Below, in pieces: positions 1-6,035 of a stretch of DNA of 6,792 bases; the first letter of the stretch is position 1, and each line of letters begins with the position of its first letter. Origin of the DNA: a bacterium BMS3Bbin07 (GTDB lineage Bacteria > Nitrospirota > Thermodesulfovibrionia > Thermodesulfovibrionales > JdFR-85). The translations under genes and the position numbers were made by a program. The stretch lies in assembly GCA_002898135.1 (NCBI GenBank), contig BDTQ01000213.1, forward strand, positions 1-6,792, given 5' to 3'. The notes beneath the pieces are model-generated. The model had not been told where the DNA came from. It ran no database searches and was given only the letters and a program-made list of their open reading frames with translations.

Positions 1-770
1 TTGAGGATTTTATTTGCCATCCCCTCAGCTTCCTTCAGTTCCCCGTTGGCAACATGTAATAACCCGGCCCTGAAAAAGGCGTTAACATCCTTTGGGGTTA
101 TCTCTATTATCTTCTGATAAGCCTTTAATGCCTCGTCCCTGTTATTTAAGGATGTCTCCAGGCTCGCCAGCATGTAGTATGCCTTTGTATTCCTGGCATC
201 CCTCTCCATAGTCTCATACAGGAGTGCCCTTGCATCGCTATCATCACCATTATTCATGTATACCCCGGCGAGGGCAAGTCTGGCAGGGATTCTCTCCGGA
301 TCGAGGGTTAAGGCCTTTTGAAAATAATCCCTTGCTTCCTTTGTCCTGCCCTTAATTAAAAAAAGCTGACCCAGCACCTCATATGCCTCTGGGACATCCG
401 GTTTTTTGTGGAGATAAACCTCCACCTCCTTTATTCCATCATCTGCCTTCTCCGTGTAGAGATATATCTTTGCAAGTTCCAAATGAATGTCCGTATAGTC
501 CGGTTTCTGCCTGAGGACCTTCAGGAATTCCTTCTCCGCCCTGTCAAACTTACCGGTTAAAAGATAGGCCCTTGCAAGGTAAAACCTTGCTTCAAAAAAA
601 TTCTTATCCTTGTCAAGGACATTTTTTAAGAGAACAATAGCCCCCCTGGGATTCCCGTCTTTGATATATGCAATCCCCTCTTTGAGCGACTCCTCCCGGG
701 GCTTCTCAGCACAGCCTGCAATGAAAAAAAGAACCAACAGAACCAGAAAGATTTTTTTAAACAATCGCAT
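1..770 (-). CDS. prsT: TPR-repeat lipoprotein, PrsT-like (PEP-CTERM system), N-terminal 256 residues
   Basis: The frame is open from an ATG at 770 to the left window edge, so only the N-terminal 256 residues are visible. The protein starts MRLFKKIFLVLLVLFFIAGC, a basic n-region, hydrophobic core and lipobox IAGC with the lipidated Cys at residue 20. Ala at +2 does not signal inner-membrane retention. From about residue 28 on it is helical TPR-type sequence in 34-residue steps, for example EARFYLARAYLLTGKFDRAEKEF (about 60-82, shown in part: ARAYLLTGKFDRAE), AYEVLGQLFLIKGRTKEARD and AFFRAGLLHVANGELKEAE. Long TPR lipoproteins of this make-up are typical of PrsT (usually about 900 residues), an accessory protein of exosortase/exopolysaccharide loci. 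The PEP-CTERM protein at the other end of the window supports that reading. The start overlaps the upstream receiver gene by 14 bp. The GGAGG at 777-773 is only 2 nt from the ATG but 8 nt from an in-frame TTG at 764, so TTG may be the real start. A generic TPR lipoprotein remains possible. Confidence 0.75.
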   Translation of the reverse strand, partial: MRLFKKIFLVLLVLFFIAGCAEKPREESLKEGIAYIKDGNPRGAIVLLKNVLDKDKNFFEARFYLARAYLLTGKFDRAEKEFLKVLRQKPDYTDIHLELAKIYLYTEKADDGIKEVEVYLHKKPDVPEAYEVLGQLFLIKGRTKEARDYFQKALTLDPERIPARLALAGVYMNNGDDSDARALLYETMERDARNTKAYYMLASLETSLNNRDEALKAYQKIIEITPKDVNAFFRAGLLHVANGELKEAEGMANKIL

Positions 771-1143
771 ACCCTCCCTGAATATTCAGCTCGCCCCCCA
801 TTACCTGTTTTACCAAAGACATGAATTTCCGGTAATCAAGCGGCTTTATCATGCAATAAGAGTTATCAAAGTTTTCGAGTATGCTGATCAGGTCGCTGTT
901 AATATGATCGGAAAGGATAATCGTAGGGATATCTCTCTTCTTTATATCCTCGAAAAGAAAAGCACCATACGGATAACTCGTTATTATCAGTCCGAATTCA
1001 TTATTGTTCAGTCTGACTGCAATATCAGATGAATTCCCAATCGTTTCAACTCCGTATCCCTCAAATTCAAGAATCGCATAACATACACGTGTGAACCCTG
1101 ACTCATCAATTATCAGTATTGTTTTATTACGTTCAGCAGGCAT
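757..1143 (-). CDS. Stand-alone degenerate receiver (pseudo-receiver) domain protein
   Basis: This 128-residue protein consists of one CheY-like receiver fold and no output domain. Strand beta-1 is TILIIDES (acidic pair D13-E14), beta-3 is FGLIITSYP, beta-4 is IPTIILSD (Ser78 at the usual Thr/Ser position) and beta-5 carries the conserved lysine in MIKPLDY (K100). The normal phospho-acceptor Asp at the end of beta-3 is replaced by Ser56 (IITS where IITD is expected), so canonical Asp phosphorylation looks impossible. I chose the ATG at 1143 because it gives a normal receiver N-terminus. The frame stays open upstream to a TTG at 1197, but that extension adds a hydrophobic leader unsuited to a cytoplasmic receiver. 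The Shine-Dalgarno before 1143 is weak. The beta-5 region (IKPxDYxKxxS) resembles that of the neighbouring sigma-54 regulator, suggesting common ancestry. The 3' end overlaps the lipoprotein start, implying coupled translation. It probably acts through protein-protein contacts; this is inference. Confidence 0.8.
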   Translation of the reverse strand: MPAERNKTILIIDESGFTRVCYAILEFEGYGVETIGNSSDIAVRLNNNEFGLIITSYPYGAFLFEDIKKRDIPTIILSDHINSDLISILENFDNSYCMIKPLDYRKFMSLVKQVMGGELNIQGGYAIV

Positions 1144-1244
1144 GACACTCAACACAAGCAAAATCAATGCCTGAACAAAAAATCGTAACTTTAACAACAG
1201 AGCGTGTTAAAGGCCTTAAACTGCCCCGTTAAAACGGCTGCATC

Positions 1245-1263
1245 TGTGTCCAATAGAAACAAC
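1245..1263 (+). promoter_or_regulatory. Copy 1 of a paired 19-bp motif (possible regulator site)
   Basis: TGTGTCCAATAGAAACAAC matches, at 15 of 19 positions, the minus-strand sequence at 1368-1350. The two copies face each other across the gap between the response-regulator and pseudo-receiver genes, which suggests binding sites for one protein, perhaps the sigma-54 activator. This copy lies downstream of the candidate -24/-12 promoter. Confidence 0.35.
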
Positions 1264-1290
1264 ATTCCCCAGCTACAGGAATCGGCAAAA

Positions 1291-1309
1291 GTGTATCATA
1301 ATGCTACAC
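1291..1309. promoter_or_regulatory. 19-bp near-perfect inverted repeat, probable operator
   Basis: GTGTATCATAATGCTACAC is an inverted repeat with arms GTGTA/TACAC and CAT/ATG around a central base, broken by one mismatched pair. It lies in the gap upstream of the pseudo-receiver/lipoprotein operon and overlaps the -12 half of a candidate sigma-54 promoter. On the minus strand it is followed by only four T, and its stem is AT-rich, so an operator is more likely than a terminator for the response-regulator gene. Confidence 0.5.
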
Positions 1310-1318
1310 TTCTACCAA
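1302..1318 (-). promoter_or_regulatory. Candidate sigma-54 (-24/-12) promoter for the pseudo-receiver/TPR lipoprotein operon
   Basis: The minus strand reads TTGGTAGAAGTGTAGCA. It has the invariant GG and GC of a sigma-54 promoter at the obligatory spacing (10 bases between the dinucleotides) and the flanking TT and A, but only a partial match elsewhere to TTGGCACG-N4-TTGCA. Transcription would begin near 1292, about 150 nt before the receiver ATG. The sigma-54 activator encoded immediately upstream makes this plausible. A chance match cannot be excluded. Confidence 0.4.
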
Positions 1319-1322
1319 TCCT

Positions 1323-1342
1323 TTAAAATTAAAGAATTTTAA
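1323..1342. repeat. Perfect AT-only inverted repeat
   Basis: TTAAAATT and AATTTTAA flank a 4-nt AAAG loop between the paired motifs. It contains almost no G or C, so it is not a convincing terminator. It may be a bendable spacer between the activator sites and the -24/-12 element, or simply AT-rich intergenic DNA. Confidence 0.4.
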
Positions 1343-1349
1343 TAATAAT

Positions 1350-1368
1350 ATTGTCTCCAATGGACACA
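1350..1368 (-). promoter_or_regulatory. Copy 2 of the paired 19-bp motif (possible enhancer site)
   Basis: The minus strand reads TGTGTCCATTGGAGACAAT, directly after the stop of the response-regulator gene. It contains TGTC-N7-GACA dyad symmetry of the kind bound by Fis-type HTH dimers, and sits about 60-75 bp upstream of the start predicted from the candidate sigma-54 promoter. Its partner copy is at 1245-1263 in opposite orientation. Confidence 0.4.
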
Positions 1369-1369
1369 C

Positions 1370-2713
1370 TCATTCAATATTCCAGTCCTTGATCCTTTTA
1401 TAAAGTGCCTTCCTTGATATCCCGAGCAGTCTTGCAGCCTTTGACTTATTGCCATTGCATACCCGAAGTGCATTCTTTACAGCCTCAGACTCCAATTCGC
1501 TGAGGGTCCTTAATGAATGAAGGGGGCCCTCCCTCTTTTTCAGGGAGACAAACTCATCAGGGAGTTCCCGTGAAGTAATAGTCTCCCCCTTTGAAAGCAC
1601 CACAGCCCTCTCCATAACATTCCTCAGCTGCCTGACATTTCCCGGCCAGTGGTAGTCATGAAATATTCTCATCACCTCATCTGATACGGTAAGCACTTTC
1701 TTCTCTCTTATACAGAACTCATTGACATATTCCGATACAAGTAAAGGAATGTCATCCTGCCTCTCTCTGAGAAGGGGCACATTAATCTGTATAACGTTCA
1801 GCCTGTATAAAAGGTCCTTTCTGAAATTACCGGCCTTCGCCTCCCTTTCAAGATCGCGGTTTGTAGATGAAACAAGCCTGAAATGGACCTTGATCTTCCT
1901 GTTACTTCCAAGTCTCTCAATCTCTCTCTCCTGAAGGACCCGGAGCATCTTTGACTGAACGGAAAGATCAAGTTCACCTATCTCGTCAAGAAAGAGGGTA
2001 CCACCGGAGGCCTCCTCAAACCTGCCTATCCTTCTTGAAACAGCCCCTGTAAAGGCCCCCCTTTCATATCCAAAGAGTTCAGACTCCAGTAACTCCCGCG
2101 GGATGGCGGCACAATTCACTGCAACAAAGGGCCTGTCTCTCCGGGTACTGCCAAAATGTAATGCCCGGGCAATTAATTCCTTTCCTGTCCCGGTCTCACC
2201 ACAAATAATAACACTGCTTTCCGAATCCTTTATTGTCTCAATTGTATTGAATATCTTGAGCATCTGGGGTGTTTTTCCGATAATCCGTGGAAGCGATGTC
2301 TCTTCTGCAAGTCTCTTTCTTAGTGCCTCTATCTCCCTCTTCAGGCGCCTCTGTTCGACCGCCCGAGCAAGGATACTCTTGAGTTTCAGATAGTCAGGGG
2401 GCTTGATAAAGTAGTAAAAAGCGCCATGTGTAATTGCATGTACAGCAGAATCAACAGTCCCGTATGCAGTCAGGAAGATAACAGGAATGTCGGGGTGGTT
2501 TTCTGTAACGTGTTCAAAAAGCTGCATCCCGTCCCTGCCCGGCATTCTCAGGTCCGTAATCACTACATCCACGTCTTCCTGGTGGAGCGCTTTCAGGGCC
2601 ATATCAACGTCTATGGACTCAACAACATTATAATCAGCTTCCAGAAGTATTGCAGAGAGCACCTTAATGGCGTTTGGCTCGTCGTCTACAATCAAGACTG
2701 TTCCATTGCCCAT
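1370..2713 (-). CDS. NtrC-family sigma-54-dependent response regulator
   Basis: A complete 447-residue three-domain activator. Receiver at about 5-120: acidic pair D10-D11, phospho-acceptor D54 in [10 protein letters not shown]82 and K104. AAA+ sigma-54 interaction domain at about 143-375: Walker A GETGTGKE (172-179), the GAFTGA loop that contacts sigma-54 (219-224), Walker [11 protein letters not shown] (238-247), the arginine-finger region [10 protein letters not shown] (297-306) and [10 protein letters not shown] (356-365). Fis-type helix-turn-helix at about 405-447, with [20 protein letters not shown]. All catalytic and sigma-54-contact motifs are intact, so it should hydrolyse ATP and open sigma-54 promoters once D54 is phosphorylated. 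It starts 11 bp after the kinase gene and its Shine-Dalgarno (AGGAGAGG, 2726-2719) overlaps the kinase stop codon, so the two form one operon and a cognate pair. Its receiver lacks the distinctive PrsR-type sequence I would expect, so I do not name it. The nearest likely target is the motif-rich gap just downstream (1144-1369). Confidence 0.97.
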   Translation of the reverse strand: MGNGTVLIVDDEPNAIKVLSAILLEADYNVVESIDVDMALKALHQEDVDVVITDLRMPGRDGMQLFEHVTENHPDIPVIFLTAYGTVDSAVHAITHGAFYYFIKPPDYLKLKSILARAVEQRRLKREIEALRKRLAEETSLPRIIGKTPQMLKIFNTIETIKDSESSVIICGETGTGKELIARALHFGSTRRDRPFVAVNCAAIPRELLESELFGYERGAFTGAVSRRIGRFEEASGGTLFLDEIGELDLSVQSKMLRVLQEREIERLGSNRKIKVHFRLVSSTNRDLEREAKAGNFRKDLLYRLNVIQINVPLLRERQDDIPLLVSEYVNEFCIREKKVLTVSDEVMRIFHDYHWPGNVRQLRNVMERAVVLSKGETITSRELPDEFVSLKKREGPLHSLRTLSELESEAVKNALRVCNGNKSKAARLLGISRKALYKRIKDWNIE

Positions 2714-2724
2714 TCAGACCTCTC

Positions 2725-3720
2725 CTATCTACTTACGCGAAGATATAATCTTACAGTAGTTCCAGCACCCTTTTTGCTCTTTATCTCCAGAAAACCGCCA
2801 TAATACTGAAGGATCTCTCGGGTAATAAACAATCCAAACCCCCTGCCCCTGGTCTCAGGAGAAATATCACCAAGGCCATTGTCAGCCATCCCGGGGCCGG
2901 TATCAGATATCTCGATCAACACAAAATCATTATCAGAGACCTTTTGGGTCATTGTCTTCACTGAAAGATGCCCTCCCGCGCCCATAGCCTCTATCGCGTT
3001 ATTTATAACGTTCAGTACAGCCTGTTCAAGTTGAAACGAGTCTATTGCCACCAATGGTATATCACCATACTCATAGTCAGCACTTATGTCATTTGCATGT
3101 GTTTGCAGGGAAGTGTAAATCTCGATCTTCTTCAACAATGCGTTAACATCCGATTCAGATAACCCGGCAACAGATATGGATGTACTGAGAAACTTTGAGA
3201 TAAAGTTATCAAGCCGCGTTATCTCCTCCTCCATTATCCTTGTAAACTCTATAAGGGTCTGTTCATTCGAATATTTCTCTCTGAGATAGACAACCGAGCC
3301 CTTTATGGCATTCAACGGGTTTCTGACTCCGTGTGCAAGGGTGGAGGCTATTTTACCAATATCAATAAGCCGTTGGGAATTCTGCAATTTCCTGGCCATT
3401 GAACAGGCCGAGTAAGGCCTGATCTCTATCCTGAGCTCATCAACTTTTCCGCTGCTAACTCTTACCGGATCGATTCTTACATCAGCTTTAACCCGGTCAT
3501 GCAGGCAATTAAAGGAATATCCTTTAAGGTTCATGGGGGTTTTATCTGCCAGTGCGACGGACAGCGCATCCCTGTCATCAGCTAATATCCTTGGAAGCAC
3601 TTCATAATATTTCATGCCAAGTACTGCAGAGGAAGGCATCCCCGTAACCTCTGTAATCTCATTTCCCCAGGAATTGATGCATAACCTGTCATCAGTACAA
3701 AAGCTATAGGACTGCTTCAC
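2725..3720 (-). CDS. Soluble PAS-domain sensor histidine kinase
   Basis: A 331-residue cytoplasmic kinase with no signal peptide or membrane segment. A PAS-like sensor occupies about 1-105 (INSWGNEITEVTG ... VLGMKYYEVLP). It is followed by a HisKA dimerisation domain with the phospho-accepting His130 in LAHGVRNPLNAIKG, and a HATPase_c domain with N-box LNVINNAIEAM (235-246, Asn241), G1 box SDTGPGM (272-278) and G2 box GRGFGLFI (292-299). The kinase should autophosphorylate on His130 and pass phosphate to the regulator encoded 11 bp downstream. The residue after the histidine is Gly; most HisKA kinases have Glu or Asp there, which matters for autokinase and phosphatase chemistry. The start is GTG at 3720, supported by AAGGGGG at 3731-3725 with a 4-nt gap. 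The architecture is NtrB/AtoS-like. The PAS ligand cannot be read from the sequence; Cys residues at 8, 14, 72 and 106 are present but form no recognised cofactor motif. Confidence 0.95.
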   Translation of the reverse strand: MKQSYSFCTDDRLCINSWGNEITEVTGMPSSAVLGMKYYEVLPRILADDRDALSVALADKTPMNLKGYSFNCLHDRVKADVRIDPVRVSSGKVDELRIEIRPYSACSMARKLQNSQRLIDIGKIASTLAHGVRNPLNAIKGSVVYLREKYSNEQTLIEFTRIMEEEITRLDNFISKFLSTSISVAGLSESDVNALLKKIEIYTSLQTHANDISADYEYGDIPLVAIDSFQLEQAVLNVINNAIEAMGAGGHLSVKTMTQKVSDNDFVLIEISDTGPGMADNGLGDISPETRGRGFGLFITREILQYYGGFLEIKSKKGAGTTVRLYLRVSR

Positions 3721-3826
3721 AATACCCCCTTACTGATGAAGAAGAGACGTGACAAATGAAAATCTTTAGTCAAACCTGCCATTGCCGGCCACAATCGTTA
3801 AGTATTTTTAATTATAACGGATATAT

Positions 3827-3869
3827 AAAAAAACTCCGGAGATTTTTCCGTACAGAAATTACCCCGGAG
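3827..3869 (-). terminator. Intrinsic terminator in the leader of the kinase operon (attenuator or sRNA end)
   Basis: Read on the minus strand, CTCCGGGG (3869-3862) pairs with CTCCGGAG (3841-3834) in an 8-bp stem with one G-U pair. Inside it, after a 3x3 internal loop, TTTC/GAAA form a second helix closing a 6-nt loop. Seven T (3833-3827) follow directly. On the plus strand the stem is preceded, not followed, by the homopolymer, so it terminates minus-strand transcription. No minus-strand gene precedes it, because glmS is divergent, so it acts on the transcript from the promoter at 3915-3886. Confidence 0.7.
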
Positions 3870-3885
3870 ACATGTTCCTATTGAG

Positions 3886-3915
3886 ATTATAATGAAAAAA
3901 CTCCCGAAATATCAA
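3886..3915 (-). promoter_or_regulatory. Near-consensus sigma-70 promoter directed at the kinase operon
   Basis: On the minus strand TTGATA (3915-3910, 5 of 6 to consensus) is followed after 18 bp by TATAAT (3891-3886, 6 of 6). The predicted start is near 3879, about 160 nt upstream of the kinase GTG. The intrinsic terminator at 3869-3827 follows after only about 10 nt. A second TATAAT lies at 3816-3811, beyond that terminator, but lacks a recognisable -35. Confidence 0.65.
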
Positions 3916-3936
3916 GAAAAACAGGCATATTTCTTG
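3913..3936. repeat. Short inverted repeat between the divergent promoters
   Basis: CAAGAAA (3913-3919) and TTTCTTG (3930-3936) flank a 10-nt spacer. The repeat overlaps the -35 of the minus-strand promoter by a few bases and lies upstream of glmS, where it could serve as an operator for either direction. It may also be chance in AT-rich DNA. Confidence 0.3.
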
Positions 3937-3940
3937 CTTT

Positions 3941-3970
3941 TTAAGTTTGCATTAAAGTGAAGGTTATACA
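3941..3970 (+). promoter_or_regulatory. Weak candidate promoter for glmS
   Basis: TATACA (3965-3970) is a fair -10, with only a poor -35 (TTAAGT, 3941-3946, 18-bp spacing). A start near 3977 would give a leader of about 20 nt containing the strong AAGGAGG ribosome-binding site. No better plus-strand promoter is visible in the 276-bp divergent region. Confidence 0.3.
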
Positions 3971-3996
3971 ATTTTACAAGTGAACAAGGAGGCAAC

Positions 3997-5826
3997 ATGT
4001 GCGGAATAGTCGGATATATCGGGAAAAGGAACTCCCTGCCGATTTTGGTTGATGGATTGAAGAGGCTTGAATACAGGGGGTATGATTCTGCGGGTATTGC
4101 CTTTCAGAATGGTAACGGGATAGAGATATACAAAACAAAAGGCAAGATTAAGGACCTGCAGAGGATCCTGCCACATCCAACGCCGGACGCAATGATCGGA
4201 CTTGGACACACAAGATGGGCCACACATGGGGAACCTTCCTCAAGAAATGCCCATCCGCACCGTGCAGACGGGATTGCCGTAGTGCACAACGGGATAATTG
4301 AAAATTACAGGAATTTGAGATCACACCTCATCGCAGACGGCCATAAGTTCTCCTCCGATACTGATACAGAGGTTATTCCACAGATGATTTCAAGCTATCT
4401 GAAAAAGAAACTGCCTATAAGGGATGCCATAAAAGAAACAATTACACACTTAAGGGGCACCTTTGCAATAGGCATAATGAATGAAGCACATCCTAAAACC
4501 CTTTTTTCCATCAGAAAAGGAAGCCCTCTTGTAATAGGCATTGGCGATGGAGAATTTTTCTTTGCCTCTGATGTTTCCGCACTCCTTCCATACACAAGAA
4601 AGTTTATCTTTATAGAGGACGGACAGATATGTACTATTGGAGAGGGAGGGATAGAACTTCGGTATCTTGACTCTCAGGAAACCACACATGTTGAGGAGCA
4701 GGCAGTAGAGATTGACTGGACTCCGTCCATGGCTGAAAAAGAAGGTTATAATCACTTCATGCTCAAGGAAATCCATGAGCAGCCAAGGGCAATGATGGAT
4801 ACCATCAGGGAGTGGACGGAAGACCCCGAGAGGATTCTTGATGAATTTGGTCTCACTGTAAAACGGACAATCGGGCTCAACAAGCTGCAGGTCGTTGCCT
4901 GCGGCACATCCTACCACGCAGCACTCGTAGGCAAATACATGATTGAGGACATTGCACGCATCCCTGTTGATGTCGAGATAGCCTCTGAGTACAGATATAA
5001 AAGCCCCATAATTGAACATGACTCCCTCTTTATCTCGATTACCCAATCCGGCGAGACCGCAGATACCCTTGCAGCTCAGAGGGAGGCAAAGAAGAGGGGG
5101 GCCAGGACACTAACTATCTGCAACGTGGTTGGGAGCACATCATCCAGAGAGGCAGACTCTGTCCTGTACACAAGGACCGGCCCAGAGATAGGTGTGGCCT
5201 CTACAAAGGCATTCACTGCACAGATAGGGGCACTCTGCCTTCTTTCCATTGCACTGGGAATCAGGACCGGGAGGCTAACTCCTGGAGAGGCAGGCACACT
5301 GAGGTCTCAACTCCTGAAGATACCGGCATTTATGGAAAAGGCTTTGAAGATGAATTCAGGAATAGAGGAACTTGCGAGGACACTCATATACTCAAAGACG
5401 TTCCTTTACCTCGGCAGGGGAATAAACTATCCGATAGCCCTTGAGGGAGCCCTGAAACTGAAGGAAATATCATACATACCTGCTACGGGATATCCTGCCG
5501 GAGAGATGAAGCATGGCCCTATAGCCCTGATAGAAGAAGGTCTGCCGGTTGTTGTGGTAGCCCCTGTGGATAACCTCTTTGAAAAAACCCTCTCCAACAT
5601 AGAGGAGGTTAAAGCACGGGGTGGAAGGGTGATAGCAATAACCGACGAGCCTGAATCACTTCGTGACAAGGTGGATGACCTGATTGCGGTACCCTCAACA
5701 CACTCTTCACTATCTCCCCTTGTCAATGTTATTCCCCTGCAACTCCTTGCATATTACATCGGTATGTTGAGGGGCTGTGATGTTGACCAGCCAAGGAACC
5801 TCGCAAAGAGTGTAACGGTTGAATAG
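3997..5826 (+). CDS. glmS: Glutamine-fructose-6-phosphate aminotransferase (isomerizing), GlmS
   Basis: A full-length 609-residue GlmS, the same length as the E. coli enzyme. It converts fructose-6-phosphate and glutamine to glucosamine-6-phosphate and glutamate, the first committed step to UDP-GlcNAc, in the cytoplasm. The N-terminal class II glutaminase domain begins MCGIVGYIG, where Cys2 becomes the N-terminal nucleophile after Met removal, and shows LEYRGYDSAGIA, GLGHTRWATHG and VVHNGIIENY. Two SIS sugar-isomerase domains follow: the first contains VACGTSYHAALVGKYM, VEIASEYRY, ITQSGETADTLAA and GVASTKAFTAQ; the second contains YPIALEGALKLKEISYI and GEMKHGPIALI. The C-terminus, DVDQPRNLAKSVTVE, is the invariant family ending. 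The ATG is preceded by a strong AAGGAGG (3986-3992, 4-nt gap). The gene stands alone, divergent from the kinase-regulator operon and without the usual glmU or glmM neighbour. No glmS ribozyme is recognisable in the leader. Confidence 0.99.
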   Translation: MCGIVGYIGKRNSLPILVDGLKRLEYRGYDSAGIAFQNGNGIEIYKTKGKIKDLQRILPHPTPDAMIGLGHTRWATHGEPSSRNAHPHRADGIAVVHNGIIENYRNLRSHLIADGHKFSSDTDTEVIPQMISSYLKKKLPIRDAIKETITHLRGTFAIGIMNEAHPKTLFSIRKGSPLVIGIGDGEFFFASDVSALLPYTRKFIFIEDGQICTIGEGGIELRYLDSQETTHVEEQAVEIDWTPSMAEKEGYNHFMLKEIHEQPRAMMDTIREWTEDPERILDEFGLTVKRTIGLNKLQVVACGTSYHAALVGKYMIEDIARIPVDVEIASEYRYKSPIIEHDSLFISITQSGETADTLAAQREAKKRGARTLTICNVVGSTSSREADSVLYTRTGPEIGVASTKAFTAQIGALCLLSIALGIRTGRLTPGEAGTLRSQLLKIPAFMEKALKMNSGIEELARTLIYSKTFLYLGRGINYPIALEGALKLKEISYIPATGYPAGEMKHGPIALIEEGLPVVVVAPVDNLFEKTLSNIEEVKARGGRVIAITDEPESLRDKVDDLIAVPSTHSSLSPLVNVIPLQLLAYYIGMLRGCDVDQPRNLAKSVTVE

Positions 5827-5852
5827 GCATCCGTAAAAGTATGATTTTTTTT
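5814..5852 (+). terminator. Weak possible terminator after glmS
   Basis: Eight T (5845-5852) follow the glmS stop, but the only stem upstream is short (ACGG 5814-5817 with CCGT 5831-5834, spanning the stop codon) and is separated from the T tract by about 10 nt. Termination here is likely inefficient, and some read-through into the lipoprotein gene is possible. Confidence 0.25.
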
Positions 5853-5892
5853 ACTCTCCCTGGTGTATACTAAGTTGCATTAACAGAAAAAT

Positions 5893-5908
5893 CGTGATCT
5901 TAATCACA
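5893..5908. promoter_or_regulatory. CRP/FNR-family operator (CGTGATCTTAATCACA)
   Basis: The site matches TGTGA-N6-TCACA at 9 of 10 defined positions, and its core GTGAT-CTTA-ATCAC is perfectly symmetric. It lies in the gap between glmS and the FN3 lipoprotein. Its centre (5900.5) falls at -41.5 relative to the start predicted from the extended -10 at 5927-5935, the geometry of a class II activated promoter. Which CRP/FNR paralogue binds cannot be told from the sequence. Confidence 0.6.
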
Positions 5909-5926
5909 TTCTCGCCCGGAAATATC

Positions 5927-5935
5927 TGGTATTCT
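5927..5935 (+). promoter_or_regulatory. Extended -10 element (TGG-TATTCT) for the FN3 lipoprotein
   Basis: TGN followed by TATTCT forms an extended -10 without a recognisable -35, as expected for an activator-dependent promoter overlapped by the CRP-like site. The predicted start is near 5942, leaving a leader of about 94 nt. A small hairpin (TCTGC-AGGA-GCAGA) lies in that leader before the ribosome-binding site. Confidence 0.4.
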
Positions 5936-6035
5936 GTAACTACGATATGAAAAAAATATTTCTGTTACGGACATTAGCTGGCTTAAAAGATCTGCAGGAG
6001 CAGACCTAATCTCAGGTTTCCGGAGCAAGGCGGAC

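Noticed and set aside
610..1032. Plus-strand ORF opposite the receiver and lipoprotein genes
   Set aside because: It lacks domain character and is antisense to two well-supported minus-strand genes.
1144..1197. N-terminal extension of the pseudo-receiver from a TTG at 1197
   Set aside because: It adds a hydrophobic leader before a cytoplasmic receiver fold and has no Shine-Dalgarno. The ATG at 1143 starts exactly where a receiver domain should.
1370..2713. Assignment of the response regulator as PrsR (and the kinase as PrsK)
   Set aside because: The receiver is a plain NtrC-type sequence without the PrsR features I would expect. The kinase is a short soluble PAS protein, not the large membrane-anchored PrsK.
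3721..3996. glmS ribozyme/riboswitch upstream of glmS
   Set aside because: None of the conserved core of that ribozyme is recognisable. The leader predicted from the candidate -10 is only about 20 nt, and the sole strong hairpin belongs to the opposite strand.
4450..5046. 198-codon minus-strand ORF inside glmS
   Set aside because: It is a shadow of the glmS reading frame. It has no recognisable domain, and glmS is fully conserved across the region.
5942..6035. Cyclic-di-GMP (GEMM) riboswitch in the leader of the FN3 lipoprotein
   Set aside because: Only a small TCTGC-AGGA-GCAGA hairpin is present; the conserved GEMM core segments are absent.
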